A stretch of DNA of 23,350 nt from Symbiodinium natans (taxonomy: Eukaryota; Sar; Dinophyceae; Suessiales; Symbiodiniaceae): NCBI GenBank assembly GCA_905221605.1, contig CAJNDS010001318.1, positions 1-23,350 of the forward strand, read 5' to 3'. This document shows, piece after piece, positions 10,092-18,670 of the stretch; position 1 is the first letter of the stretch, and the number at the start of each line of letters is the position of its first letter. Both the position numbers and the translations under genes were made by a program. Below the pieces are notes generated by a model, which was not told the origin of the DNA, did no database searches, and saw nothing but the letters and a program-made list of their open reading frames with translations.

Positions 10092-10295
10092 CCTCATACA
10101 TTCCTTGATAAAGGGAGGTTGAGCATCATGGGCAGGGAAAAGGTATGCCTTCAAGTGCTTCCGAACCCTAAACCCTAAACCCTAAACCCTAAACCCTAAA
10201 CCCTAAACCCTCTGAGTCGCAGGATCTTGCCCATGGTGTGGTGGTACTGCTGGATTCTGGCCAGCGCCGGCCTCATTTTCAAGGCTCAGCTTCGG
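10092..10295 (+). CDS. two candidate exons, one with a membrane segment; gene unknown
   Basis: Exon 10092-10142 reads PHTFLDKGRLSIMGREK and ends at AAG followed by GTATGC, a good 5' splice site. A C-strand telomere-type tract follows (10165-10211). The second exon starts after GTCGCAG at 10223 and reaches about 10295. In the frame with the most G/C at third positions it reads LPMVWWYCWILASAGLIF, a likely transmembrane helix, then KAQLR. In another frame the same segment reads DLAHGVVVLLDSG, which would be in phase with the first exon, so the choice is open. A G-strand tract follows immediately. Neither the start nor the rest of this gene is recognised. Confidence 0.4.
10165..10211 (-). repeat. 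CCCTAAA tract
   Basis: Six to seven near-perfect C-strand heptamers between the two candidate exons. Confidence 0.95.
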
Positions 10296-10370
10296 GGTTT
10301 AGGGCTTAGGGTTTAGGGTTTAGGGTTTGGGGTTTGGGGTTTAGGATTTAGGGTTTGGGGTTTAGGGTGG
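10295..10370 (+). repeat. TTTAGGG tract
   Basis: G-strand heptamers with TTTGGGG variants, directly after the membrane-segment exon. Confidence 0.93.
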
Positions 10371-10890
10371 TTTGCTTGTGGTTCGGGGTTTGGAACGCTT
10401 TTGTTCTCGCTTAGTAACTAGTAGTCACCAGTCGAAGCACATAGTCGGCCAGCCGCCCAAATCCAAGAACCCTAAGTAATCCCGAAATCTATCTTCCACT
10501 GGGCTGTAGGTGTTTAGGCTGTACAGACATGGCCCTTAGGGGCAGCATTTTCTCCAACACTGCGATTGCTTTGTGATGCTTTCATGCGCGTTGAGAGCAC
10601 ATTGCTACTATAGGGGTCGGAATAATTACGAATAACATTCCCTTCTGGCCCCGGTACAAGCATACAATAATCACCCCCCAAACCCTATTCTAACTATTCA
10701 GGCTCCTACATTGGATGGACCCACATTCATTGGTCCGAGGTTTCTTCGCAATATGTACGGCCGGCGCGAGTTGCCAGGACAGGTGATACGTGCTGCCTGC
10801 GAGTGATGAGCCTCCTAGTTATACGACATCTTCTTTTCTGAAGCCCCTGAAGAGTTCTCTTCTGGCTGGTTCTTAGCAGGGAATGCAGGA
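10371..10890. other. no gene recognised
   Basis: Unique-looking sequence with no convincing exon. ATTCAGGCTCCTACATTGGA at about 10698 resembles ATTCAGGCCCCTATATTAGG at about 9062, so an older dispersed repeat is present. Confidence 0.4.
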
Positions 10891-11100
10891 ATGAGGTACC
10901 TATATACTCCCGGAAAGGGTATGTATAGGTCCCTAATTTCCCCGTTTGAGCACCAGGATGTCTCCACTTCGGAAGATGAGGAGTGTCAGGCGGCACAGTT
11001 CCTGCAGACGGCCACGCACATGCGAAGTGAGAGTCAGGCTCGAACAGTGAAACTCTTCACAGAACTTCATCACGAAGAGAGAGGAGAGAGGCATTCATAG
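10891..11100 (+). CDS. candidate exon(s), unknown acidic protein segment
   Basis: The open frame contains HQDVSTSEDEECQAAQFLQT and RTVKLFTELHHEERGER and ends at a TAG at 11098-11100. The first part (before the CCCGTTTGAG near 10950) may be intron. The composition is charged and soluble-looking, with no membrane segment. The stop lies inside the TCATAGAG direct repeat at 11095, which recurs after the next telomere tract. This may be a true 3' end, or the frame may change by splicing into the exon at 11186. The family is not recognised. Confidence 0.4.
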   Translation: MRYLYTPGKGMYRSLISPFEHQDVSTSEDEECQAAQFLQTATHMRSESQARTVKLFTELHHEERGERHS

Positions 11101-11185
11101 AGTCTGGCCGATTAGGGTTTCGGGTTTGGGGTTTAGGGTTTAGGGTTTAGGGTTTAGGGTTTAGGGTTTAGGGGGTCATAGAGCC
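11095..11185 (+). repeat. TTTAGGG tract flanked by a 10-bp direct repeat
   Basis: TCATAGAGTC (11095-11104) and TCATAGAGCC (11176-11185) bracket a G-strand tract at 11112-11175. The second copy directly abuts the last telomere unit. It resembles a target-site duplication. Confidence 0.8.
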
Positions 11186-12432
11186 ATGTCCAGCTCATGG
11201 CTATGCCAGGCATGTGGCCACCTCATTCCCGGGAGCGTGGGCGATCCTACGACTTTCTTCAACAACAATTGCAAGTTCCTCGCCTTTGTGCCGCTGATGT
11301 GTGTGCATGTTACTATCTACTGTTTGCTGCTTAAGAACCCCAAAGGAATGGAAATAATCATAATCCCTATGTTAACCTTAATAAGGAAGAATATTTTCAT
11401 GTTTTCTGGGTTCTTAAGCAATTTAGTAGCTATACGGCTTGATAAAGAAGAGAGGGGCTCTGTCTCCGGCAGTTTGGGGCACTGTGCTGTTCAGGGACCT
11501 TGCGAGGGTTGTGGAGACGACAGTCACAGTGACACAGACTGCCCCGAGTGCATTTGAGGGTTGGGGGGGTGTAGGGGCTCCGTTTAGGGTTTAGGGTTTA
11601 GGGATTCACTGTCTCTAGCAAAGGTACCACACGCACGGGTCCGACTGCAATCGGCCTATTCAGGATATTATGGCGGAGAACCCTGGAATGGATGGGTTTT
11701 GCTACTTCAATGGCAGTGCGATGTACATCTTCGTGCGAGAAGACTACTCCGAGCCAAACTTCGAAGCCTCGGCAGTCTCCGGTATTCTGGGACTCCGGAC
11801 TCCAGACTACAAAGGCGCGTTGCGCAGCATAGTTGGAGATCCCGAAGCGTTCCGCAGTCGTTTTCTTCGTAAGCCTGCACATTCTTAGTCTTCTTTTGTA
11901 GGTTTCGGGTGGGGTGGGGGGGGAGAAAGGGTCACCCGCAGGACTCGACTCTGGCCCAGAAGTCACGTATAGATTCGAGGGTGAGACGATCTTCAGCCAC
12001 ATGGACCTAATGCATTACATCTACGACGACCTGTATGCCTACTCTTTGGGAGCCTTGCAGGGCCAAGGTGCACCGCATCAAGCTCTCCGGTGCTTTTCGT
12101 GGTCATCCTACTCTCCACGTTTAGGGCTTTGGGGGGTTTGGGGCCATTTAGCGTCTGAGGTTTCGGGTTTTTGAGGGTCTGCAGCTTCACCGAGACCTTT
12201 GGGATTGTAGGTGTGCCGACATCGGGATCTCTGCTCAGGTCTGGATGTTGGCCTCATCAAGAACAGCACTGCGTGGATTGCCGTGTCCGAGTCCAAGTGC
12301 CATGAGCTGCAGGCAAAGTACCACTTCACTCGTGAAGATATGGTCTTCAGCGATGTCCTGGAGACCCGGCAAGAGTTGCCGAATGCGGAAATCCCAGAAC
12401 AGCTTCTCCCCGAGTTAGCGCAGTGCCTTTGA
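11186..12432 (+). CDS. unknown protein, multi-exon gene model ending at 12432
   Basis: Not recognised. Exons: 11186 to about 11288 (MSSSWLCQACGHLIPGSVGD, then TTFFNNNCKFLAF); 11495-11547 (GPCEGCGDDSHSDTDCPE); 11623-11868 (YHTHGSDCNRPIQDIMAENP, FCYFNGSAMYIFVREDY, ending RSRFL); 11942-12067 (LDSGPEVTYRFEGETIFSHM, DLMHYIYDDLYAYSLGALQG); 12239-12432 (GLDVGLIKNSTAWIAVSESK, ending LLPELAQCL and TGA). The joins 11868/11942 and 12067/12239 have GT-AG sites and keep phase. The first two joins are also phase-compatible but weaker. The N-terminal part is Cys-rich (CxxC, CEGC), as in small metal-binding modules, but no named finger fits. The first intron contains an AT-rich insert with a 12-bp inverted repeat; another holds a short telomere-type tract. 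Upstream exons (10891-11100) may belong to the same gene. Confidence 0.58.
11329..11419. repeat. AT-rich segment bounded by a 12-bp inverted repeat
   Basis: GCTTAAGAACCC (11329-11340) and its exact reverse complement (11408-11419) enclose about 67 bp of AT-rich sequence inside the proposed first intron. It could be a miniature inverted-repeat element or an RNA hairpin. No clear target duplication was found. Confidence 0.7.
11583..11604 (+). repeat. short TTTAGGG tract in intron
   Basis: Three heptamers, just upstream of the exon beginning at about 11623. Confidence 0.85.
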
Positions 12433-12444
12433 TGGCTCTCTTAA

Positions 12445-12650
12445 GTGCTAGCACTACCAAACCGTGTTTGCTATGCACCTCCCCCACTTTTCCTACGCAA
12501 ATTTCCGCCGCACTTAGCGGTAGCTATGGCAGGGCTTAGGGAGAGCGGGCCCTACCCTTTAAAGTGGAGCATCCTCTTTGTTGAAAGTTGGAAACCCGAA
12601 GCCCTGCGAGGCTTATTGGGAAAAAGGGGGCAGCTTTTGCTGGCTGAAAC
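12445..12650 (+). CDS. doubtful exon, unknown
   Basis: An open frame runs through ILFVESWKPEALRGLLGKRG and QLLLAE just before a telomere-type tract. The last 25 residues look protein-like; the first part does not. No splice sites were decided. Confidence 0.25.
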
Positions 12651-12700
12651 CCCTAAACCCTAAACCCTAAACCCCAAACCCCAAACCCTAAACCCTAAAC
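12649..12700 (-). repeat. CCCTAAA tract
   Basis: About seven C-strand units with CCCCAAA variants, between two candidate exons. Confidence 0.93.
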
Positions 12701-12790
12701 GGAGTCAGCAAGGACATGAACATGCCCCTCCTGGCCATGAGCCTGTGTGCTGGGAGCCAGGAGCTCCCTGAGAACCTCCGGGTCCCGTAT
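12701..12790 (+). CDS. candidate exon, unknown
   Basis: GVSKDMNMPLLAMSLCAGSQ then ELPENLRVPY is open immediately after the telomere tract. It can end at CCGTAT followed by GTGACA in phase 0. Low-complexity GT, T and G runs follow. The family is not recognised. Confidence 0.35.
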
Positions 12791-12818
12791 GTGACACTTA
12801 GGCACACATGGAATTGCG

Positions 12819-12828
12819 TGTGTGTGTG

Positions 12829-12859
<31 letters not shown>

Positions 12860-12883
12860 TTTTTGGGGGGGGGGGGGGGGGGG
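12819..12883 (+). repeat. GT repeat followed by poly-T and poly-G
   Basis: About twelve GT units, then about 22 T, then about 19 G in one continuous run. Confidence 0.97.
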
Positions 12884-12990
12884 CACTTCAATTCCTAAGA
12901 AACAGCTAAAGTTACAGGATGTTTTTTCTAAGGTTTTTGGGTTCTAAGTTTTTGGGCACTTTAACTCCTAAGAAACAGCTAAAGTTATAG
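12881..12990 (+). repeat. 37-bp direct repeat pair
   Basis: TCCTAAGAAACAGCTAAAGT is the core of copies at 12881-12917 and 12954-12990, which differ at only three positions. A short TTTTTGGGTTCTAAG spacer lies between them. Confidence 0.88.
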
Positions 12991-13110
12991 TTTTTGCTAG
13001 GGTTCCGAGTTCAGTATAGGACAGAGAAGGCAAACTATCGCAACTCCACCAGCTGCCAATCTCCATCCAGGAGCCCTCTCATTGCTTAGTCGGCGGTTCT
13101 CGTCCAGAGC

Positions 13111-13180
13111 CTAGGGTTTAGGGTTCAGGGTTCAGGGTTCAGGGTTCAGGGTTTAGGGTTTAGGGTTTAGGGTTTAGGGT
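13111..13180 (+). repeat. TTTAGGG tract with TTCAGGG block
   Basis: Four TTCAGGG units followed by four to five TTTAGGG units. The variants are clustered rather than mixed. Confidence 0.93.
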
Positions 13181-13203
13181 GATTGTCAAGCATGGTTCTA
13201 TGA

Positions 13204-13341
13204 CCAAAACTGCTGGAGAGGAGGGAGTATGCCCGCCACCACTACATGAAGTGTCTCCTCGGCTACACACATTCGGCTGATGACCTGGCATACCTGGCGA
13301 CCCGGGCTTGTCTGATGGAGGGGAACAAGATGCATGGATAG
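13204..13341 (+). CDS. candidate 3' terminal exon, unknown
   Basis: The frame is open from 13204 and reads REYARHHYMKCLLGYTHSAD then DLAYLATRACLMEGNKMHG before a TAG at 13339-13341. It is short and lacks a suitable upstream Met, so it must be the end of a spliced gene if real. Amino-acid composition and G/C-ending codons support it. The upstream join is not resolved; the exon at 12701-12790 could be part of it. Confidence 0.45.
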   Translation, partial: PKLLERREYARHHYMKCLLGYTHSADDLAYLATRACLMEGNKMHG

Positions 13342-13377
13342 CAAAAACTCCCTTTGCATGCCAAGCTTGTGTACTGC

Positions 13378-13462
13378 TTTAGGGTTTAGGGCTTTGGTCT
13401 TGGGGTTTAGGGTTTAGGGTTTAGGGTTTAGGGTTTAGGGTTTAGGGTTTAGGGTTTAGGGT
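13378..13462 (+). repeat. TTTAGGG tract
   Basis: About eight perfect G-strand heptamers following an irregular start. Confidence 0.95.
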
Positions 13463-13526
13463 CCTTCGTTTAGGATCCTTCTCAGACCTAAACCCCCAAA
13501 AAAACCTAAAAGCCCTAAAGCCTCAG

Positions 13527-13616
13527 GATTGGACATTTCGGCGAGTGTCCATATCAGCCGCTTTTGCTGCGGGCGGCATCTCCTGGTGACTTCTCTGAGC
13601 AAACGGCAGGCATCCA
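13527..13616 (+). CDS. candidate exon, unknown
   Basis: Two frames stay open: IGHFGECPYQPLLLRAASPG and LDISASVHISRFCCGRHLL. The segment ends at CATCCA followed by GTGAGA, a good 5' splice site, with a telomere-type tract beginning six bases later. Confidence 0.35.
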
Positions 13617-13622
13617 GTGAGA

Positions 13623-13685
13623 TTAGGGTTTAGGGTATAGGGTTTAGGGGTTAGGGTTTAGGGTTTAGGGTTTAGGGTTTAGGGT
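13623..13685 (+). repeat. TTTAGGG tract
   Basis: G-strand heptamers with one TATAGGG and one TTAGGGG variant. Confidence 0.93.
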
Positions 13686-13780
13686 CTTTCACCCTTGACC
13701 TTCCGAGAGAAGTGACACCGCGAACGAAAACAGAGCAGATCCTAGAAGGTCCCGAAGATCTGCAATGGAGCTAGTTACTA
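13686..13780 (+). CDS. candidate exon, unknown charged segment
   Basis: SFTLDLPREVTPRTKTEQIL then EGPEDLQW is open directly after the telomere tract. The composition is charged and proline-containing. The 5' splice site downstream was not settled. Confidence 0.4.
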
Positions 13781-13854
13781 GTTCTTCTTATAAAGACACC
13801 TGGACAGCAGTGAGAATTATGCAACATTCCATCAGTATGCTCCTAATATTTCAG

Positions 13855-14164
13855 GGTCCCAGAATCTGGAACAACTGTTCATGCAGAGTTGAGTATCGAG
13901 ACAAGACAGAAGCACGCACATATGCCTCATCTCCTTCTCTCGGCCGGCTCAGGTTTTGGTTGCGACATGTACGCAAGCTTGATCTCAGTTTTTGTTGCTT
14001 TGGATCTGATTGGGCAGTTTGTGCCCCGTCTTTTCTTTCGTCAAGCTGGCGGCGCAAGTGTCACAAGTAGAGTTGCAGCGCAGTGTACCCCGCTTGAAAT
14101 TGTCGGGAAACCCCATCTAGGCTTGTTCTCAACTGGAGTCGTCCCTCTGGGTAGTCCCTTCTAA
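13855..14164 (+). CDS. candidate 3' terminal exon with a hydrophobic segment
   Basis: After the acceptor AATATTTCAG the frame reads VPESGTTVHAELSIETRQKH, then a hydrophobic stretch MYASLISVFVALDLIGQFV that could span a membrane. It then continues GGASVTSRVAAQCTPLEIVG to a TAA at 14162-14164. Two shorter overlapping frames exist; this one is longest and least repeat-like. The upstream exon may be 13686-13780, although the phase does not fit the obvious splice sites. The family is not recognised. Confidence 0.45.
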
Positions 14165-14251
14165 AAAACGGGGCTCTTGGACAAAAGTACCCTGAACACT
14201 AAAACCCTAATGTTCCGAGGAAGTGGAAGGATGCATTCTCATCTCGGTTCA

Positions 14252-14340
14252 GGTTTAGGGTTTAGGGTTCAAGGGTTCAAGGGTTTAGGGTTTAGGGTCT
14301 GGGGTTTAGGGTGTAGGGTTTGTGGGGTTAGGGTTTAGAG
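14252..14340 (+). repeat. degenerate TTTAGGG tract
   Basis: G-strand units with TTCAAGGG, TCTGGGG and TGTAGGG variants. Confidence 0.85.
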
Positions 14341-14397
14341 TGGATTTAGCGTTTACAAGAATACCCCCGCCCCCTCAACTGCACAACTCCCTAAATC

Positions 14398-14538
14398 ATG
14401 ACGATTACAAACGCTGTGAACCCCATACTAGGTGTGGTTCGGATGGGGCTGTCTTGGGGCGGCGTTTCTAGGGGCTTCGGTTTTGTGATTCTAAATCTCG
14501 GGTTCGGTTTTGCGGGCGGTTTTTTTCTTGCAGTTTAG
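14398..14538 (+). CDS. small glycine-rich hydrophobic ORF, doubtful
   Basis: A 46-codon frame starts MTITNAVNPILGVVRMGLSW and continues Gly/Phe-rich (GFGFVILNLGFGFAGGFFL) to a TAG in a telomere-type unit. The Gly/Phe bias can come from decayed GGGTTT repeats, so a chance frame is likely. Confidence 0.2.
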   Translation: MTITNAVNPILGVVRMGLSWGGVSRGFGFVILNLGFGFAGGFFLAV

Positions 14539-15196
14539 GGTTTAAAGGTGTGAGGGTTGAGGATGTTCGGGTTTAGGGTTTAGGTCCTAGAGTTTTTCCC
14601 TAAACCCCTAAACCCTAAACCCCTGAAACCCCTAACCCCTGAACCCCTAAACCCCTAAACCCGTAAACCCCTACCACCCCTGTACCCTCGGCCCCAAGTG
14701 GATGCCGACACTTGGCCCAGGGCCAAGAGGTTGACAGCACCCTCTCCCGAATAGAATATCATCTCATGACACATGAGGGTGTTGAAGTGTCTTGAAGGGT
14801 TTGAAGGGTTTGAAGGGTGTTGAAGGGTTTGAAGGGTTTTTAGGGTTTGAAGGGTGTTGAAGGGTTTGAAGGGTTTGAAGGTTTGAAGGGTTTGAAGGTT
14901 TTGAAGGGTTTTTAGGGCTGAGGACTTAGGGTTTCGTCATCTCTTGAGGGACGTGGCTGGCTAAGTTTGTTTATGCTCAGTACCTTCCATTGCTTGCGAG
15001 ACCCTCCGATCAGCAAAGCAGCTGAGTTGAGGGTGTAGGGGTGAAAAGCCTGTGAACTTTACAACCCTTCACCTTTAATCCCCTTAAACCCCTAAACCCC
15101 CTAAACCCCTAAACCCTAACCTCCGTAAACCCTAAACCCTAAACCCTAAACCCTAAACCCTAAACCTTTAGGGTTTAGGCTTCCTACATCCCCCAG
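14539..15196. repeat. repeat field: CCCTAAA derivatives and a GAAGGGTTT minisatellite
   Basis: 14600-14690 holds C-strand units expanded to CCCCTAAA. 14775-14920 is a minisatellite of TTTGAAGGG and TGTTGAAGGG units, about fifteen copies. 15083-15179 is a C-strand tract turning into G-strand at 15166-15171. No exon is supported, apart from a weak VDADTWPRAKRLTAPSPE segment near 14698. Confidence 0.8.
15083..15179. repeat. second head-to-head telomere-type tract
   Basis: A C-strand run (CCCTAAACCCTAAACC) meets a G-strand run (TTTAGGGTTTAGG) at about 15166-15171. Confidence 0.9.
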
Positions 15197-15289
15197 AAGC
15201 CCCTTTCTTTCGGCCTTCACAGTGCCGATGTCAGAGATGAGGCCAAACCCGTCCGGACCTTGGTCGCAGAAGGATTGCAGAGACATAAG
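15197..15289 (+). CDS. candidate exon, unknown
   Basis: Starts after CATCCCCCAG and reads KPLSFGLHSADVRDEAKPVR then TLVAEGLQRHK. It runs straight into a G-strand tract, whose first GTTTAG could serve as the 5' splice site. The composition is convincingly protein-like, but the family is not recognised. Confidence 0.48.
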
Positions 15290-15362
15290 GGTTTAGGGTT
15301 TAGGGTTTAGGGTTTAGGGTTTGGGGTTTGGGGTTTAGGGTTTAGGGTTTAGGGTTTAGGGC
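15288..15362 (+). repeat. TTTAGGG tract
   Basis: About ten G-strand heptamers, two of them TTTGGGG. Confidence 0.95.
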
Positions 15363-15592
15363 TTGGCTTCAGAGGCTGCGGGGAGGTTAGTAGTATCTTC
15401 GTTTGGGGGGTTTGGGGAGGGGGGGGGGGGGGCCTGGGTAGGGTTGAAGCTTTCAGGGCGTTGAGTATAGGGCTTCTACAGTCAGGGTGTTTAGGCTTTC
15501 AGGGTTTCAAGGGGGGGGGGGGGGGCTCTCTTGGTGCAACATGTTGGTGCTTTCGCTTCGCCTCTCAGAGCCCACAAACGTCTCATCACAGT

Positions 15593-15672
15593 TTTAGGGT
15601 TTAGGGTTTAGGGGTTAGGGGTTTAGGGTTTAGGGTTTAGGGTTTAGGGTTTAGGGTTTAGGGTTTAGGGTG
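15593..15672 (+). repeat. TTTAGGG tract
   Basis: About ten G-strand units. CAAACGTCTCATCACA (15575-15590) just left of it resembles CAAACATCTCATCCCA (15745-15760) on its right, 14 of 16 identical. Confidence 0.93.
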
Positions 15673-15821
15673 GCGGGCCCCTCTGGCATGATCTACTTTG
15701 TTGTCTTGTTCGGCTTCCTTAGAAGGAGCGGTCCATGTTCTGAGCAAACATCTCATCCCACAAGCGAATACGTTCAACGAACGCGGACAGGAGAAGCACC
15801 AATCGGCAAAGAATGGCCCGG

Positions 15822-15890
15822 CCCTAAACCCTAAACCCTAAACCCTAAACCCTAAACCCTAAACCCTAAACCCTAAACCCTAAACCCTAA
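15822..15890 (-). repeat. CCCTAAA tract in the intron before the GDSL exon
   Basis: About ten perfect C-strand heptamers. They end about 20 bases before the proposed acceptor of the hydrolase exon. Confidence 0.96.
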
Positions 15891-15899
15891 GCACATACG

Positions 15900-15909
15900 T
15901 TCCTTCCAG
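15900..15909 (+). promoter_or_regulatory. 3' splice site of the GDSL exon
   Basis: TTCCTTCCAG followed by G. It could equally accept a trans-spliced leader, but then no suitable in-frame start codon would precede the active-site Ser. Confidence 0.6.
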
Positions 15910-16828
15910 GCGATGGGTCAAGTTTATCATCGCCTTCGCCTACGCGTCTGCGGCAGCGTCTGAATCACGGGAGTCCTGCAACGCGCGAAACCTCGGCATC
16001 ACCAAGATCATTGCCTTTGGGGACAGCTACTCGGATGTCGGAAATATTTGGAAGGCGTCCAATTATACGCAACCAGCAAGCCCCCCCTTCTGGATGGGGC
16101 GATACTCTAATGGAAGGAACTACCTCGACTTCTTGGGGATGATGCTGGGCACGGCCGTGTCCACGGAGAACGGTTTTGCATGGGGTGGAGCAACAACAAA
16201 CAACGACTTTATCCCCGCCCACTCCACCTTCATTGATGGGCTCGTTCCCGCGGTCAAACAGCAGGTCGACTCATACTTGGACCAGTCGAGGCAAGATGAT
16301 CCGGCAACCACTTTGTTTATCATCATGGTGGGTTACAATGATTTTTGGTGGTTTGTGAAGCGGAAGGAATATTCGATCTCGGCGCTGACCAGTGTCGCGA
16401 GGCAGGTGGCCACCAACATGTTTAGGAGCGCTGCGACACTCTACTCCCAGGCCGGGGCAAGACGGTTCTTGATCGCCAACATCGTGGACATGTTGCTCCA
16501 TCCGGATGCTGCCACGAAAACGGCAGAACAACGAGCGGCATATGGAATTCTAAGCAAGGAGTTCGAAGCTTTCTTTGATGCCAAACTTGCGAAGTTTGCC
16601 ACGACATATGCCGACGCCGACGTGACCAAATTTGATGTCAACAGTCTCTTTGTTGAGATAACAACGAGCCCCAGTTGTTTCGGCTATGACAACGTGGTCG
16701 CCGCATGTGCGAATGGGACTCGTCTGTGCGAGAATCCATATGGAGCGTTGTGGATCGATGAGTGGCATTTTTCGACGCAAACGCATAAGAGGGTTGCTGA
16801 TCTTGCTCTTGCTGCATTGAGCTCATAG
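15910..16828 (+). CDS. secreted GDSL/SGNH-family lipase or esterase (5' exon missing)
   Basis: An ester hydrolase of the SGNH superfamily. Counting codons from 15911, the frame begins RWVKFIIAFAYASAAASES, which looks like a signal peptide core. The nucleophile block is FGDSYSDVGN (Ser39). FAWGGATT supplies the second block (Gly92-93) and VGYND the third (Asn143). DEWH near the end supplies Asp283 and His286. All four hallmark blocks are present, so the enzyme is probably active. Plant- and fungus-type GDSL proteins share GRYSNGRNYLDFL after block I. The exon opens at TTCCTTCCAG, a good 3' splice site, in a phase that requires an upstream exon carrying the start Met. The first internal Met (16094) would remove the catalytic Ser. 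Upstream in frame there is a stop within the CCCTAAA tract. It ends at TAG 16826-16828. The substrate cannot be told from sequence. It lies next to another secreted-protein gene. Confidence 0.9.
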
Positions 16829-17330
16829 TCTCAGCATGCCCCCATGACTTGGCCTGCCACCCTGAACCCACACGTGGCTCATGGTGGCAAACGCTTGCTC
16901 ACAAGTGGCAAGGTGCCGCACAGCAGACAGAACAAAACAACTAGCTGGCCTTGTTTTCACCATCGCCAGTGTCATCGAAGGCGTTGGTTCAGCTGTCCGT
17001 ATGACAGGGAAGACTCTCATTTTAGGGCCCGGGGGTATAGGGGAAATCGCACCCAGCCTAAACCCTATTGACCCCTAAGCCCATCTCAGCCCATCTAAGC
17101 CCATCTAAGCCCTACAGGCCCTATTTGTAGACCCCAATTAACCCTAAGCGCCCCGTCATCTTTTTGGGGGTGGGGTTGAACTTCTACGAAATAGCAGCTC
17201 TCACCCAGACGACTGCGGATTTTTTCCATGAGAGGGCTCGAATCTGCCTCAATTGAGCGCTCGCCATTAAGTAAGGTGGTTTTATAGGATTTATAGGGTT
17301 CACAGGGTTTAGAGGGTTGCAACTGTAGGG
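16829..17330. other. intergenic region; no clear gene
   Basis: Contains a small CCCATCTAAG tandem array near 17080-17115 and scattered AACCC units. A minus-strand frame (about 17270 down to 17130) reads NGERSIEADSSPLMEKIRSR then LGESCYFVEV, which is protein-like. It could be an unlinked minus-strand exon or a decayed repeat. Confidence 0.4.
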
Positions 17331-18629
17331 ATGCTCCATGTCCGTGTCGTGGCGGTCCTGCTCTTTCTCGCAGCGGCGGAGACTGCAAAGGATTGCCTGA
17401 AAGGTTTCCTGGGCTTCGCTCGTAACCCTTTTTAGTTTCGTTGTTCTTTCATTGCTTCGGTCTGATCAGGGTTATGACTGGCTTTCTGATGTGCACTCGT
17501 AAACTCTCACGATTGTACAAGTACTGGCCACATCTTCGGGATCAGGGTTCTGTGCTGTCAGGTGCATGCGGCGATGAGGAAGCCGCCTTGTTGTCTGTAC
17601 ACGTGAATGGGCGACGGCCACGCAAAATGGGAGGCTGGGCCACAGTATGGAATCGGGTCAGGCACAAGAGCTACAGCAGCTATGTCGGCGTCCGGGGTGT
17701 GAAAAGCATACCATTCCAGTGCAAACAGGGGCCCCAGGCCGATGGGAACTGCGCCGGAAAGGGAGGCTCTTGCACGCCCTATCCCTTCTGGCCCAATACA
17801 CCGTTTTCGCAGCAGGAGCCAAGCTGGCAGGACTCTTCGCCCTACACCACCTACGCATTCGTGCCTCACGCGGGCAAAGAGGAGCCTTCCTACCAAGCCT
17901 ACCGAGCAGCGCAAAGTACCGATGTGTGGATAGTGCACGGCCATGACCTCGCAGGTGCTCAGGCAACCGACTGCGGTGGCGATGTGCATTATTTCGAGCA
18001 CTTCGAAGAGCCGGGCAATCCAGGGCAGTGCTCGAAAACCGACCCCTACCCAGCTCAAGACAATCAGTGCTCCTTCGTCCACCCTGGCGTCCAGCAAACC
18101 TTCGGAAAGTCTCTGGGCCCCAGAGTCGGCCGTTCTTCCCCGTTTTTGTTTTAGGGTTTGGGTTCCCTTCTAATCACCCTTAAGCCCTAACCCTAAACCC
18201 TAAGCCTTAAGCCCTAAACCCTCAAGACTAAGTAAATAGAAATTGTATGTGGTATCATTCATTATCATTCTGAATTGTCCCAGCTTATTTGTCTAAACCG
18301 CTGACAAGAAGGGTTAAAGTACATTCATCCACAGCGCCTGGGAGGCCAAATGCTCAATATACTTAATCATGGACAGCTTACCCCCCCCCCCTCCTATACC
18401 CCCCCCTCCCCCCCACGAAGCTCTTAGTGAGCATGGACGCTTGCTTTCCTGAATCGGGAGACTTCTAGTGCATTTCTTGCTAAGCACTGGCTAAGCACTC
18501 GCTAAGCGCTCGGTAGGCTTTCGGTAGGCTCTCGGCAGATGCTCGATTGCTCGAGCAGCTGCTGAGGCCGTGCTGAGTGTCGAGGGCTTGCTGGGTGCTT
18601 GCTAACAGCACACTAGCCGCTCGATGGGG

Positions 18630-18670
<41 letters not shown>

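Noticed and set aside
15700-15820. Exon upstream of the GDSL gene on either strand
   Set aside because: Plus (EGAVHVLSKHLIPQANTF) and minus (RIRLWDEMFAQNMDRSF) readings are both open and neither links by phase to a neighbour, so no call was made.
17930-17990. VHGHDLAGAQA as a class-3 lipase nucleophile elbow
   Set aside because: The expected GHSLGGA Ser is Asp here and no other lipase motif was seen around it.
17558-18097. 179-codon minus-strand frame opposite the secreted protein
   Set aside because: The plus strand has a phase-linked signal-peptide exon, Cys-rich composition and splice sites; the minus frame has none.
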